Below, piece by piece: positions 16,713-27,818 of a stretch of DNA of 46,066 nucleotides (the stretch's first letter is position 1; the number at the start of each line of letters is the position of its first letter). The notes under the pieces were generated by a model. That model ran no database searches. It saw nothing but the letters and a program-made list of their open reading frames with translations, and was not told where the DNA came from. The stretch is from Ectothiorhodospiraceae bacterium (GTDB lineage: Bacteria > Pseudomonadota > Gammaproteobacteria > Nitrococcales > Aquisalimonadaceae), in assembly GCA_020831885.1 (NCBI GenBank), contig JAFIFU010000025.1:1-46066 (forward strand). Reading direction: 5' to 3'. A program made the translations under genes and the position numbers.

Positions 16713-17111
16713 TCATATTTGCATCACATTAAGGAAAATAAATACAAAGGTAGATCCAACACCCAGAACAAAAAGAATTCCCGCAAGGACGTTCATTAAG
16801 TCGGTCGCTCTGTCCAAGAACCCACGCGAAGCCTCTTCCTTACCCTCATCCAGATTTTCTATTGCTTCACGCATGGCGAAGACACTACTGAGGTAAGAAA
16901 ATAGCGTAAAAGCAATTGCGAGCGTCCAACTCACCCAAGCTCCAAGCAACAAGGCGACAAACTTAGCCTCAGCCAAAGGAACCAAATCACCAACGAAAGC
17001 AAATGAAATACCAAGTGCCCCACCGGAGAGCGAGAGAATCGCCTTGTCGTAACCTTCCTGTGCCTTTTGTTCCGTTTCGATCAGGAGATTTCGATAATGA
17101 TCGTCCCTCAT
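16713..17111 (-). CDS. Small membrane protein downstream of hsdR
   Basis: A 132-residue protein from the ATG at 17111 (GAGGGG just upstream); the longer open frame to 17216 is Cys/Arg-rich and probably untranslated. An amphipathic N-terminus (RDDHYRNLLIETEQKAQEGYDKAIL) precedes hydrophobic segments at about 25-43, 50-77 and 106-130, with an acidic loop (ENLDEGKEEASRG) between the last two. It lies 123 bp after the hsdR stop on the same strand and may be co-transcribed with the restriction operon. It is AT-richer than its neighbours. The family is not recognised; a membrane effector is one possibility among others. Confidence 0.6.
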   Translation of the reverse strand: MRDDHYRNLLIETEQKAQEGYDKAILSLSGGALGISFAFVGDLVPLAEAKFVALLLGAWVSWTLAIAFTLFSYLSSVFAMREAIENLDEGKEEASRGFLDRATDLMNVLAGILFVLGVGSTFVFIFLNVMQI

Positions 17112-17234
17112 ACGCCCCTCAAACTCAAAGAGAGCCGGCGCCCACCTATGCGTAGCGGGGGGAGCCTGAAGTTCGCGGCACCGACAGTGCGCTCTGAAAA
17201 ATGTGTAGTAAAACATTTGGAGATTGGAGACATC

Positions 17235-20200
17235 TCATACGATGGAGGCATAGACACTCGCCCCACCCCCTGAATAGCTCTCATACACATGCCGAAAGGC
17301 GGCCTCGCATTTGGCCTCGTAGATCGTCTCGTCGTAGACCTCTGGCAAGCCCTGGTCCAGGACCACCTCGATGGTCTGCTTGACCGCGCCACGGGCCCTT
17401 GGCTTGTTGCGCCAGTCGAGGACCAGCTTCTCGGTCTTCAGGACCTCCAGGAGACTCTTGCAGACCTTCTTCACCTCGGCCTTTTGCTTGTCGCTCAGCT
17501 CCGGCTCAGGCTTAGTCAGGATGTCGAACAGCGCCAGCTCCTCTTCCGAGAGCCCCTCGCGGATCGTCCGGCGTTCCTCCTCCTGGAGCGCCTGGGTGAA
17601 TGCCATCAGCTCGCGGAAGAAGGCCTCGATGTTCATGCTACCCGCGTTGTACTTCTCGATGAGCTGCTGGAACCGCTCCATGAAGTCCACCCGGGTGGGG
17701 TTGGTGGCGACCATGGACTCCAGTTTCTGGTTCAGCAGGGCCCGGAGCTTTTCCGCCTCGGTGCGCTTGCGGCCCTGATTGAACCTCGCCTGTAGCTTCT
17801 CGAAGTCAATCTGGCTCAGGTCGAACAGCGGCTCCTCATCGTCATCGGTGATGATGTAGGGCACCGGGGCCACTGACTGATCCAGCAGGTCATCCACATC
17901 CTTCATCACCTGAGAGATATCCACTTCCGGCTGCAGCGCCTTGATCCGCTGGGCCAGCACGGAGATCAGTACGGCATCCGGAGCGAGATCCTGCGCTACG
18001 GGGTCCGGCAGAACCGCCCGATAGACGCGGGACGTCACCCGGGCAAGGTTCATGAAGTCCTTCTTTGTCTGATCCGTCTCGAGAAGTTGGTCCACGGCAT
18101 CCTTCACCGCTGCTTGCTTCTGGAACCCATCCGCCGCCTTGATCTTCTCCGGATCGATGCCCCGTTCCACCAGGAATGCCTTGCACCGGGCCAGCAGGTA
18201 TTTCAGGTGCTCAACCAGTTCCGCCTTCTGTTGGATGGGGGTATCACGGCCAACCTTGGCCGCACTGTATCCAGCAGCAGGTTCGCGGACCTCGCTGGAC
18301 GCCCCTCCGTAGATGGCCAAGGCTTCCTGCAGCTTTCGGAACACTCCCACATAGTCGACGATCAGCCCCGCTTCCTTACCCGGATACTTCCGGTTCGCCC
18401 TGGCGATAGTCTGCATGAGAGTGTGGTTCTTCATGGGCTTGTCGAGGTAGATGGTGGAGCAGGACGGCACGTCGAAGCCGGTAATCCACATGGCACACAC
18501 GAAGACCAACCGCAGGGGGTTCGCCGGGTCCTTGAACTTCTCGTCCAGGCTCTCCTCCACCATCCGCTTGCGGTGCGGGAGAATGTCCAACCCCTTGTCA
18601 GCCAGCTCCTTCACCTCGTTCTGGCTCTGAGAGACCACCACAACCATGTCGGTCTCGGACATCACCTGGATCTTGTGTTGCAGCTCCGGCTGACGCTCCG
18701 CTGGAGCGGTTTCCAGTTCGGCCTTGAGACGGGCAAGGTAGGTCTTCCAGTGAGCCTGAACCTTGTCATACATCCTCACCGCGGTGGCCTTGTCGATGCA
18801 GACCATCATGGCCTTGCCCTGGTGGCCACGCCCCACGAAGTGCTGAACCAGGTCTTCAGCTATGGCCTCCAGCCGGTCGTCGCGGGTGATGAGGTGGTAC
18901 TCCCGGGCAAAGACCTTCTCAACCTTCCGTTCCTGATCTTCGTCCAGCTCCGCGTCTTCCAGCAGACGGGTCAGGTCTTCATTCAGGTTTTCGTTGATGA
19001 GTTGCAGTTCGGGGATCCGGTTCTCGTAGTACAGCGGGACCGTTGCTCCGTCCTCGATGGACTGCCCGAAGTTGTAAACGGAGATGTAATCCCCGAAGAC
19101 CTCACGGGTCCTCTCCTCCCCGGCCATCAGCGGGGTCCCGGTAAAGCCCAGGAACGCTGCATGGGGAAGCGCCGCCCGCATGTTCATCGCCAGCGTGTCG
19201 TACTGGGAACGGTGCGCCTCATCGGTGATGACGATGATGTCCTGCCGGTCAGACAGCTGGGGGTAGGCCTCACCCTGCCTGGTGCCGAATTTTTGGATGA
19301 GCGTGAAGACGTACCGGTGATCCTCCGTCAGGAGCTGTTTCAGGTGCTCACCGCTGGTGGCGTGGGCCTCGCTTTCCGTCACCGCACCGGTAGCCGCGAA
19401 GGTCTTGTAGATCTGCTCATCCAGCTCCTTGCGGTCCGTGACGATCACGAACGTCCAGTTGCCTGGAACGGTGCGGAGGATCTTCTGCGTGAAGAACACC
19501 ATCGACAGTGACTTGCCGGACCCCTGCGTGTGCCAGAAGACGCCCAGCCGCCCCGCCTCCTCCGCTGGCCGATCCTTGATCCGCTGGAGCTCAGCGATAG
19601 CCTTGTTGACCCCTAGGTACTGGTGATTCTTCGCGATCTTCTTGATGAGGCCGCCCGGTGCCTCCTCGAACACCGTGAAGTTCTCCACGATATCCAGCAA
19701 CCGACTGGGTTCCGCCAGGCCCCGAATCGCTGTGTCCAGGGACACCACGCCCCTCTCGTTCTCGTCGTTGATCCGCTTCCACTCGAAGAAGTGCTCCCAG
19801 GGGGCAAACGAGCTGCCCACGACTGTCTCGGAGCCGTTGGAAAGCATCACGGCAGCGTTGTAGGTGAACAGCTGGGGGATGACCGAGCGGTAATCGGTCA
19901 GATTGCCGTCATAGGCCGTCTTGAGCGCCTTGTGAACCGCCTTCAGCTCCACGAAGAGCAGTGGAATACCGTTCACAAATCCGACCAGATCGGGACGCCG
20001 CGTATGGAGATCGCCCTTAACCCAAAACTGAGAGGCGAGGAAGAAGTCGTTGCCCGCCGGGTCTTTCCAATCGATCACCCGGGCGGTTTCCATCATGTTC
20101 CGCCCGCGCTCATCCGTGACCTCGACCTTCACCCCATCCTTGAGCAGCCTGTAGACCTCCAGATTGGCGTTCACCGGAAGGAGCTTGGAGCGATCCCGGG

Positions 20201-20450
20201 TGATCTCCTCAATGGCCCGCTCCAGGGCGTCCCCAGGGAGTTTCGGGTTAAGCCTGGCCAAGGCGTCCCTGAGCCTGGGCACCAGCACCACGTCCTGCTG
20301 GCTTCGCCTTCCGACGCTGGAACTGCCCCCCGCCCACTCATCAAGGAGTTTCCCGATGGACCAGCCCAGCGCGTGGAAGAGTTCCATCGCGGGCTGCTCA
20401 ACCAGAGCCTCCTCGGAGTAATCGGATGTGGGGGACTGCGGAGGCGTCAC
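17235..20450 (-). CDS. hsdR: Type I restriction enzyme, R (nuclease/translocase) subunit
   Basis: A 1071-residue protein, full family length. The N-terminal nuclease shows the PD-(D/E)xK pattern: Asp154 in RRPDLVGF, then Glu168-x-Lys170 in FVELKA. The superfamily-2 motor follows, with Walker A TQGSGKS (308-314), DEAH box ITDEAHRSQYDTL (408-420), and GFTGTPL. In the complex with HsdM and HsdS it translocates unmodified DNA and cleaves it at a distance. The GTG start at 20450 overlaps the hsdS stop (GTGA). No frameshift is visible, so it should be active. Confidence 0.97.
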   Translation of the reverse strand: MTPPQSPTSDYSEEALVEQPAMELFHALGWSIGKLLDEWAGGSSSVGRRSQQDVVLVPRLRDALARLNPKLPGDALERAIEEITRDRSKLLPVNANLEVYRLLKDGVKVEVTDERGRNMMETARVIDWKDPAGNDFFLASQFWVKGDLHTRRPDLVGFVNGIPLLFVELKAVHKALKTAYDGNLTDYRSVIPQLFTYNAAVMLSNGSETVVGSSFAPWEHFFEWKRINDENERGVVSLDTAIRGLAEPSRLLDIVENFTVFEEAPGGLIKKIAKNHQYLGVNKAIAELQRIKDRPAEEAGRLGVFWHTQGSGKSLSMVFFTQKILRTVPGNWTFVIVTDRKELDEQIYKTFAATGAVTESEAHATSGEHLKQLLTEDHRYVFTLIQKFGTRQGEAYPQLSDRQDIIVITDEAHRSQYDTLAMNMRAALPHAAFLGFTGTPLMAGEERTREVFGDYISVYNFGQSIEDGATVPLYYENRIPELQLINENLNEDLTRLLEDAELDEDQERKVEKVFAREYHLITRDDRLEAIAEDLVQHFVGRGHQGKAMMVCIDKATAVRMYDKVQAHWKTYLARLKAELETAPAERQPELQHKIQVMSETDMVVVVSQSQNEVKELADKGLDILPHRKRMVEESLDEKFKDPANPLRLVFVCAMWITGFDVPSCSTIYLDKPMKNHTLMQTIARANRKYPGKEAGLIVDYVGVFRKLQEALAIYGGASSEVREPAAGYSAAKVGRDTPIQQKAELVEHLKYLLARCKAFLVERGIDPEKIKAADGFQKQAAVKDAVDQLLETDQTKKDFMNLARVTSRVYRAVLPDPVAQDLAPDAVLISVLAQRIKALQPEVDISQVMKDVDDLLDQSVAPVPYIITDDDEEPLFDLSQIDFEKLQARFNQGRKRTEAEKLRALLNQKLESMVATNPTRVDFMERFQQLIEKYNAGSMNIEAFFRELMAFTQALQEEERRTIREGLSEEELALFDILTKPEPELSDKQKAEVKKVCKSLLEVLKTEKLVLDWRNKPRARGAVKQTIEVVLDQGLPEVYDETIYEAKCEAAFRHVYESYSGGGASVYASIV

Positions 20451-21717
20451 GCGGCTTCGACCTCCTTGTCGTCAGGCAAGGGAATGTGGGACACGTCGAT
20501 CTCGCCGGACACCAGTTTGGGGAGAAGCAGGTCGCGTTGGGCGCGGAGATTGGAATTTTTCTTCTGGAGACTTAGAACCAAATCAAATATCGGTCTAACC
20601 TTATCTTCGAAAATGTGCGCAACTTCAAGATCAGGAATTATGACTGAAATCTGTCTAAACGTGTCAACTATAATGGTGTCAAAAACAGCACCGTGACTAC
20701 GGTTTTTCAAATCGCATACAGCTTCCCTAATTGCCAAAAATAGAAAAAACTGACCAAAGCCATTCTTCGCTCTCAAGGCATAACATGACTGATTCATGGC
20801 CATATCACACGGAGCCAACGCCGTCTTTCCTACCGTACCTCTTGCCGTAATAAAGACAGTATCTTTTGGATATAGCTTGCTGTTACATTTAGCAAGACCC
20901 ATATCTGTTATCGTGCTTGCTGTCTCCGATACATAATAGGCCGAGGGCGCATCCCTTGGTGTAAAAAATGGTATACTTCCCCCCCAAAATCGCTCTTCAG
21001 ATTTTTTGGGTGTTCCTCCGCTCAGGACATCTGCCAGTGCGGTGAAGGGCATGCACTCCCACCCCTCAGGAATCCTCCCAAGCTCACTCTCCTTGAATCT
21101 CACCTCCTCATGCCCAGGGAAGCGGAAGTGGACGAACCACTCCTCGTACAACCGCCGGGCCATCTCCTCAAGGATCTCGATGCGGCGCGTGTTGTTTTCG
21201 ATGAGGTCGTCGTAGGCGGAAAGGATGGAGGCAATACGGAGCTGGGTGCGGAGCGGTGGTAGCAAGACGCGAAGGCGTTTGGCATCCGGCACTCGCATAT
21301 GCTCAACAGTGGCACCGGAACCCAGCGCCCTAATCTGGGACTGCAAGTATTCCCCCTGAAACGCGTAAAGCAGAAATCTGTTATCCAGCCTTTCTGGGTC
21401 CGCTCGGTACGAGACAAGCCTTTGCCCCAAGAATACGGAGTCGCTCTTCCTGAGCATACCAACCTCCCCCAAAGGGGCTTCGCGGGTCAGTATGACGTCA
21501 CCTTTCTGAGGAACTTGGCGTCTAGTCCATTTTTCGTAGATAGGTTTTTCAACGTACTTGACGCTAGCAAGATCAATCCACCCGTTGCGGACGTTTGTTG
21601 TTCGAATCATTTTGTAGGGAGTGACGTAATCCACTGTCGGCGCGGTCTTGTTCACGCAATCAATAATGGATTCGCAAATGTCATCGATACAAGTATCTTT
21701 CCACCCCCTTTTCAGGC

Positions 21718-21721
<4 letters not shown>
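20447..21721 (-). CDS. hsdS: Type I restriction enzyme, S (specificity) subunit
   Basis: A 424-residue protein with the usual two half-repeats. TRD1 (about 1-160) ends in [42 protein letters not shown], the first conserved coiled spacer. TRD2 (about 215-385) ends in [29 protein letters not shown], the second. It sets the DNA target of both modification and cleavage. The GTG start overlaps the hsdM stop by GTGA, and the stop overlaps hsdR in the same way. The DNA encoding TRD2 (about 20555-21010) is strikingly AT-rich compared with the spacers, which suggests a swapped-in domain. The recognised sequence cannot be predicted by eye. Confidence 0.95.
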
Positions 21722-23319
<1,598 letters not shown>

Positions 23320-23460
23320 TTTTATCCCCTTTGTGCCTCAGCGGAAATACTACACACCAAGGATTGGAACGTCATGCCATCAGGCCAACGACGCGGCGAC
23401 GCCTATGGGTTCGTGAGCCGGCGTCACTTTCCTGCTTCAGGCAACCACTGCACCCGACGC

Positions 23461-24492
23461 TCAGGAGCGGTTTACAGGATGACGTTCCAGGACCGGAACC
23501 CCTCGCAAGAGATCGGTAGGCGAGAGATGGGCGTATCGCATGGTCATCTGAATGGACTTATGCCCCATCCATTTCTGGATTACCCCCAACGGCACACCAC
23601 CCTTCACAAGTCTGGAGGCACACGTATGCCGGCATACGTAGGGCACGAACTGAGGGTCGTCCATTAAGCCCTTCACCGAACGGGCACGATCCCAATGCCG
23701 CCGCAGCCATTCTTTGTCATACGGGAATAACACATCTCGCGGCTGCTTCTGTGCAACTCGGCGAGCCATAATTGCAGTCACCCGGCTTGTCATTGGAATC
23801 GAGCGAGGCTCATAGTTTTTTGTCTCCCAGACCCTGACAAAGCCACCCTCGAAATCTACATCCCGAACCATGACCCTCCGCAGCTCACTGGGACGCATAC
23901 CCGTATCTATTAGCACCTCGACACAGTCAGCCTGGTCATGGAGCTCCCATTGCCTCAGCAACTGAAGCAGCACGGCCTCTTCCAGGTCATCCAGCCACCG
24001 AATGCGGCCCACCATCTCTCGTTGCCGCCGGATTCGGGGCTTCTTTGGGATTTTCCCTTTGATCTCAGCCTCAGTAAGGATCTTCGACAGACACGCCAAC
24101 TTCCTGTTGATCGTGCCGTTACTGTTACCCGCAGAACGCAGGTAGGCGATGAATGCGTCAACATCCTCGGTGTCGATTCTGGAGACCAGAGTTTTCTCGC
24201 CGAAGTAGCGATAAAGGGCGCGAATGATCTGCAGATAATGAACCCCGTTCGGGGTTCCTTCCCAATGAATCTTGTAGGTTTCTTCGGCGGCCACCTTTAA
24301 CGTCCACCGAACGCGCTTTCGCCCCGCAGCTGCACGGGGCCAATACGGAGCTTGTCCATTGCGCAGTGCCAGCTTGGTCCGAGCCTCCCAGGCCAGAGCG
24401 TCTTCCTTCGTCTTGAACGAGCGCCGATACCTGGTTCGGTCAGGACCACGAACATCTGCTTGCCAGGTGGACCCTCTCGCTCTCACGGCCAT
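23461..24492 (-). CDS. Tyrosine recombinase (second of two)
   Basis: A 343-residue protein starting at the ATG at 24492 (GGGGA 7 bases upstream); an ATG at 24513 is possible but lacks an SD. An N-terminal arm-binding-like segment (RGSTWQADVRGPDRTRYRRSFKTKEDA) is followed by a core-binding domain and a catalytic domain with Arg200 (TGMRPSELRRV), Lys225, Arg288 in YVCRHTCASR (the usual box-II His is Tyr), His311 (MGHKS) and nucleophile Tyr320 (MRYAHLS). It is phage-integrase-like. It lies between hsdM and the tRNA-proximal integrase, on the same strand. It may be accessory, or a remnant of an earlier integration. Confidence 0.9.
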   Translation of the reverse strand: MAVRARGSTWQADVRGPDRTRYRRSFKTKEDALAWEARTKLALRNGQAPYWPRAAAGRKRVRWTLKVAAEETYKIHWEGTPNGVHYLQIIRALYRYFGEKTLVSRIDTEDVDAFIAYLRSAGNSNGTINRKLACLSKILTEAEIKGKIPKKPRIRRQREMVGRIRWLDDLEEAVLLQLLRQWELHDQADCVEVLIDTGMRPSELRRVMVRDVDFEGGFVRVWETKNYEPRSIPMTSRVTAIMARRVAQKQPRDVLFPYDKEWLRRHWDRARSVKGLMDDPQFVPYVCRHTCASRLVKGGVPLGVIQKWMGHKSIQMTMRYAHLSPTDLLRGVPVLERHPVNRS

Positions 24493-24624
24493 GGGTATTC
24501 CCCCACACACCATCCACCTCGGTTTGGCTGGGTGACCCTGACCCTCCTCAGTGCGGGCGACTCGGCTCCAGCCCTTGGTACGGGACAGGCTACGGGAGGA
24601 ATACCCAGTCCACTTTCAGGAAGA

Positions 24625-26358
24625 CTACGCGGCCTTCATCGGCGGCTGCGGGTCACCCGAGTCATCAGGCCCTCGCCCCGTGATATCCACTAGGTCCAAA
24701 CCTAGGTACGAAATCTTCGCGATAGCCGGACCCGTCACACTGAGCGGGTATCCACGTTCACCGTAGCGTTCACCAACACCACCACTAGAATGCCCGGTCA
24801 CACTGTCATGCAGCTCCTGCGGGATGCCAGCCCGTCGACACGCAGTCTTGAAAGTGTGGCGGAAGGAATGGAATACCTTCCTCGAGTCCTGAATCCCGTG
24901 CTGGCGGGCGTATCTGCCCCACCACTTGGACCAGTTCCCCGTCACGGTGCCAAGCCGATCGGGCCTCAGATCAGGGAACAGCCGCGTGACCTGTTTCCTT
25001 CGGCATTCCTCAACATAGCCCAAGAACCCAAGGCGTAGAACCTCCGGATGCAAGGGCACCTTCCGGATTGAGGACTCCGTCTTCACGCGCTTCCCTTCAT
25101 GGAGCGTGTTGATGTGAATGTAATGGATGCCGCCCTCACACCCCACGTCCTCAACCAAGAGCTGACCAAGCTCCTCCACGCGAGCCCCGGTATAGAGAGC
25201 CAGCACGGGCAACCAGAAGGCTGCCTCCCCCGCACCGCCTTTCGGTCGCTCTCCAAGGGTAAACACGGGCGAGTTGAAGATCTTCTGGAGATCTTCCAGC
25301 TCATACCCAAGCCGGCGGTCCGTCTGCTTCATTCGGCGCTTTACCGTCATCCCGATACAGGGGTTCACCCAGCCCTGATCGTCTCCGCAGTAACCGTTCT
25401 CATTGCCAAAGGTCAGCAGCGCTGAGATGGCCGCAAGGTGCTTGTTGATTGACGCAGGTGAAAGCCGCCTGATATCGGGTTTGTCCTTGGTGACCCGGAT
25501 CAGCTCGGGCAGCGTCGCCTGTCGCAAGTCACCACTCAGGACCGCAGGGCATTCCAGCAGCGCCTCCTTAAACTGCCGCACCATGGCTTTGTCGATTTCG
25601 CCAGGAGCGACATCTCCATGCAATTCAGTGAACCGTCGAACAGCTCGCTCAAACTCGACGGCAGTCTTCGCCTCAGGCTGCTTCTCCTTCCGCCATGCCT
25701 CGAACAATGAAACAATTCGCGTAGAGTTCCCGGTTACGTTTGCTGTTTTCGCTTTGCCTTCCCTTCTGAGCGCAGCAATACTCACCTCGGCGTACTGCTG
25801 CAGAAACTTCGGCTCACGCCAATCTCCCATCCATCGCCGCTGTACAGTCTGAACAAATCGAACCTTGGCCCGGAACATTTCCTCGCAAAGCTGGCGATAC
25901 TCATCGCTTTCCGGATCAAGGTGGAGCCCGTGCTTGCGGGCAACTGAGCTGACCTCCTCGTGGACTACGCGGGGGAAGTCGTTCGTTTCCTCAGCGGCCT
26001 CCAAAGCATCGAGCACCGTTTCATAGGGGCTGTCCACCCACCAGTCGCCGATCTCCAGCTCTGGGGGGCCTTGGTCCCGCTGACGGGCGTCCTCATCCAG
26101 CGCGTCCCGCAACCAGTCTCCTGCGAGGGCTTGGATCTGTTTCGGGCTCAGCGAGACTCCCCGGCGGAGGCACTCCATTTCCTGCTCGAACTTCTCAAGC
26201 TCGGCAACAAATCGGCGCTTGGCTTCGCGGAGATCTTTGGTCTGAAGGGAGACTTTGCGGATCTGCGCCCCGACCCTTTCTTGAAGGTCGTTCGGGATCC
26301 ATTTGCGGAAGTAGTAGGTGCCGTTCGGATGCTTCCAGGGTCTTGCCATCGCGACCAT
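24625..26358 (-). CDS. int: Island integrase (tyrosine recombinase with DUF6538-like N-terminus)
   Basis: Up to 577 residues. The N-terminus reads RPWKHPNGTYYFRKWIPNDLQ, the small DNA-binding module of this integrase class. The catalytic domain shows Arg in YTGARVEELGQLL (about 390), box II HSFRHTFKTACR (about 500) with the HxxR His present, and VTGHSSGGVGERYGERGY (about 525-540) with the likely nucleophile Tyr. It is the gene nearest to the tRNA-Glu att site and so the likely enzyme for its integration and excision. Starts at 26358 or 26349 are possible; the probable arm sites at 26361-26381 overlap the leader, suggesting that Int binding represses its own synthesis. Confidence 0.93.
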   Translation of the reverse strand: MVAMARPWKHPNGTYYFRKWIPNDLQERVGAQIRKVSLQTKDLREAKRRFVAELEKFEQEMECLRRGVSLSPKQIQALAGDWLRDALDEDARQRDQGPPELEIGDWWVDSPYETVLDALEAAEETNDFPRVVHEEVSSVARKHGLHLDPESDEYRQLCEEMFRAKVRFVQTVQRRWMGDWREPKFLQQYAEVSIAALRREGKAKTANVTGNSTRIVSLFEAWRKEKQPEAKTAVEFERAVRRFTELHGDVAPGEIDKAMVRQFKEALLECPAVLSGDLRQATLPELIRVTKDKPDIRRLSPASINKHLAAISALLTFGNENGYCGDDQGWVNPCIGMTVKRRMKQTDRRLGYELEDLQKIFNSPVFTLGERPKGGAGEAAFWLPVLALYTGARVEELGQLLVEDVGCEGGIHYIHINTLHEGKRVKTESSIRKVPLHPEVLRLGFLGYVEECRRKQVTRLFPDLRPDRLGTVTGNWSKWWGRYARQHGIQDSRKVFHSFRHTFKTACRRAGIPQELHDSVTGHSSGGVGERYGERGYPLSVTGPAIAKISYLGLDLVDITGRGPDDSGDPQPPMKAA

Positions 26359-26360
26359 CT

Positions 26361-26381
26361 CTGTACCACCCCTCTGTACCA
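26361..26381 (+). promoter_or_regulatory. Paired direct repeats inside the right end (probable integrase arm sites)
   Basis: CTGTACCACC at 26361-26370 and CTGTACCA at 26374-26381, again 13 bp apart, 64 bp inside the right att core and directly upstream of the int start. The same pair occurs inside the left end. Confidence 0.65.
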
Positions 26382-26415
26382 GAGAGGCTTCACAAGTCGC
26401 TGATTCTAAGGGAGC

Positions 26416-26433
26416 CCCCGCCGTTAGGCGGGG
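26416..26433. terminator. GC hairpin 12 bp beyond the tRNA-Glu 3' end, inside the island
   Basis: Perfect 7-bp arms CCCCGCC/GGCGGGG with a 4-base loop. It sits just downstream of the tRNA on the minus strand, in the place of the displaced terminator. The T run lies on the plus-strand side only (TTT), so on the tRNA strand it would be a hairpin without a U tract. Confidence 0.4.
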
Positions 26434-26444
26434 TTTCCGAATAC

Positions 26445-26465
26445 TGGCGTCCCCTAGGGGATTCG
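26445..26465. repeat. Right attachment site (att) core copy, within tRNA-Glu
   Basis: This is the 21-bp copy that forms the 3' end of the intact tRNA-Glu gene. It is identical to 8951-8971 and in the same orientation. Confidence 0.9.
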
Positions 26466-26520
26466 AACCCCTGTCGCCGCCGTGAAAGGGCGGTGTCCTA
26501 GGCCTCTAGACGAAGGGGAC
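26445..26520 (-). tRNA. tRNA-Glu (anticodon TTC)
   Basis: A 76-base gene with encoded CCA. The 7-bp acceptor stem pairs GTCCCCT with AGGGGAC and the discriminator is G. The anticodon stem CCGCC/GGCGG holds the loop CTTTCAC, giving anticodon TTC (plus-strand 26484-26486). The T arm is GGGG-TTCGAAT-CCCC. It is the integration target of the island, and the element restores its 3' end. A strong promoter lies upstream. Confidence 0.97.
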
Positions 26521-26548
26521 GCTGACCTGGCTGGGCCAAGTGCGGCGC

Positions 26549-26577
26549 ATAATACGGAGCGCCCCTGAGGCTGTCAA
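26549..26577 (-). promoter_or_regulatory. Sigma-70 promoter of tRNA-Glu
   Basis: On the minus strand, -35 TTGACA (26572-26577), a 17-bp spacer and -10 TATTAT (26549-26554). The discriminator after the -10 is GC-rich (GCGCCGC), the pattern linked to stringent control of stable RNA. The -35 lies only 15 bp from the stop codon of the upstream dctP gene. Confidence 0.9.
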
Positions 26578-26592
26578 GGACGCTCCGGACGG

Positions 26593-27633
26593 TCATTCGA
26601 TGTGGCCCAGATCGCGCAACATCGCCTCCAGCATATCCATCACCTCAGCGGCCCGGTCGCCCTTGGCGCGTTCCCGATCCCAGGTTGTCGAGGCTGCCTC
26701 GTTCATGGCGGCAAGGACATCGTCCGGAAGGTGATTCAACTGGACCCCATGCTCCTGCATCGCCCGGGCCAGAGCCACTTCCTCCTTGTACTGATATTCA
26801 ATGGTGCGAACGTAGATCTGCTCCCGCAGTGTCTGCTTGACGATGTCGCGGATATCGTCGGGGAGACTCTCCATGGCTTCAGCATTGATCCAGAACGCGT
26901 CCACGCCACTGTAGTTGAGCGCCGGCCGGACATGGTATCCCGCAGTCTCATAAAGCCCCATGCTGAGTGCACCCTGAACGGCACCCCAATGCGCGCCGTC
27001 AACCACACCGGTGGCCAGCGCCTGGTACAGTTCCTCACCAGGAATCATGGAGGCCGCTGCACCGGCATCCGTGAGAAAACGCTGCAGGGTACCCGAGGAG
27101 CGGATGTTCATACCGCGGAACTGATCCAGACTCTCGATCGGCTCCTTAACCACCATCTCAGTCGCAATGATCTTGTCGGTATACCAGTAGACACCCTGCT
27201 CCAGGAACTCCTCGTGCAGCATGTCTTCGAAACCCAGGTTCTTGAAGAAATACAGGGCTTCCCAGACATCGCGGAATGCCGCCGGAGGACCGAAAGCGAT
27301 CCCGGCAAGCTCCGAGCGATCCAAGACGTAACCCGGTGACCCGGTGCCCATTTCGACGACGCCTCGACGAACTGCACTGAAGATTTCAGAGGTCGGCACG
27401 AGCGAGCCGGCCTCGAAGAGCTGGAGCTTCAAACGGCCATCGGTGCGCTCTTCCAACCGGTCGGCCAGAAACTTCAGGCTGTCCGTATAGGAAGTACTTG
27501 CACTGGGCCAATGCGCCTGCACGCGCCAAGTGGTCGTATCGGCAGAGGCCGGCACGGCCGCGACAAGGCCGAATATCAGCGCGGAGATGGCGACAACCAT
27601 CACCCGGAAAAACGAACGTGGAACGGCTTTCAT
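26593..27633 (-). CDS. dctP: TRAP transporter substrate-binding protein, second copy
   Basis: A 346-residue periplasmic binding protein of the DctP family. The signal peptide is clear: basic start, hydrophobic core and cleavage after PASA near residue 31. The ATG at 27633 has GGAGGAG 5 bases upstream. The mature protein shows the family pattern, including NIRSSGTLQRFLTDAG with the conserved substrate-carboxylate Arg region, and GVVDGAHWG. It is clearly homologous along its whole length to the dctP at 29829-30872 (roughly two thirds of residues identical by eye), so a duplication. It is the last gene of the P-Q-M-P operon. The substrate is unknown; the family takes up C4-dicarboxylates and other organic acids. 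Confidence 0.93.
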   Translation of the reverse strand: MKAVPRSFFRVMVVAISALIFGLVAAVPASADTTTWRVQAHWPSASTSYTDSLKFLADRLEERTDGRLKLQLFEAGSLVPTSEIFSAVRRGVVEMGTGSPGYVLDRSELAGIAFGPPAAFRDVWEALYFFKNLGFEDMLHEEFLEQGVYWYTDKIIATEMVVKEPIESLDQFRGMNIRSSGTLQRFLTDAGAAASMIPGEELYQALATGVVDGAHWGAVQGALSMGLYETAGYHVRPALNYSGVDAFWINAEAMESLPDDIRDIVKQTLREQIYVRTIEYQYKEEVALARAMQEHGVQLNHLPDDVLAAMNEAASTTWDRERAKGDRAAEVMDMLEAMLRDLGHIE

Positions 27634-27650
27634 GGGTTCTCCTCCTGGGT

Positions 27651-27668
27651 AGCGGGCTTGAGCCCGCT
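27651..27668. repeat. Perfect hairpin directly before the SD of the second dctP
   Basis: 8-bp arms AGCGGGCT/AGCCCGCT with a 2-base loop, 18 bp upstream of the start codon. On the transcribed (minus) strand it sits at the 5' edge of the ribosome site and is not followed by a U run. A role in mRNA 5' stabilisation or processing is likelier than termination. Confidence 0.6.
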
Positions 27669-27818
27669 TTTCGGATAAATCAATGGATGGCCCGGCCCGG
27701 ATCTGGGGACGATGCCATCACCTCAACAATCTACGCGAAGTTTTTTGCTAGCGCCAAGCAAATATAGAATCAACAGTCCGATGAGCTCGGATTGAGGCAC
27801 CGGATACTGGAAACGGCC

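Noticed and set aside
18087-19511. 474-codon plus-strand frame inside hsdR
   Set aside because: It is antisense to intact hsdR motor motifs; no SD and no recognisable domain.
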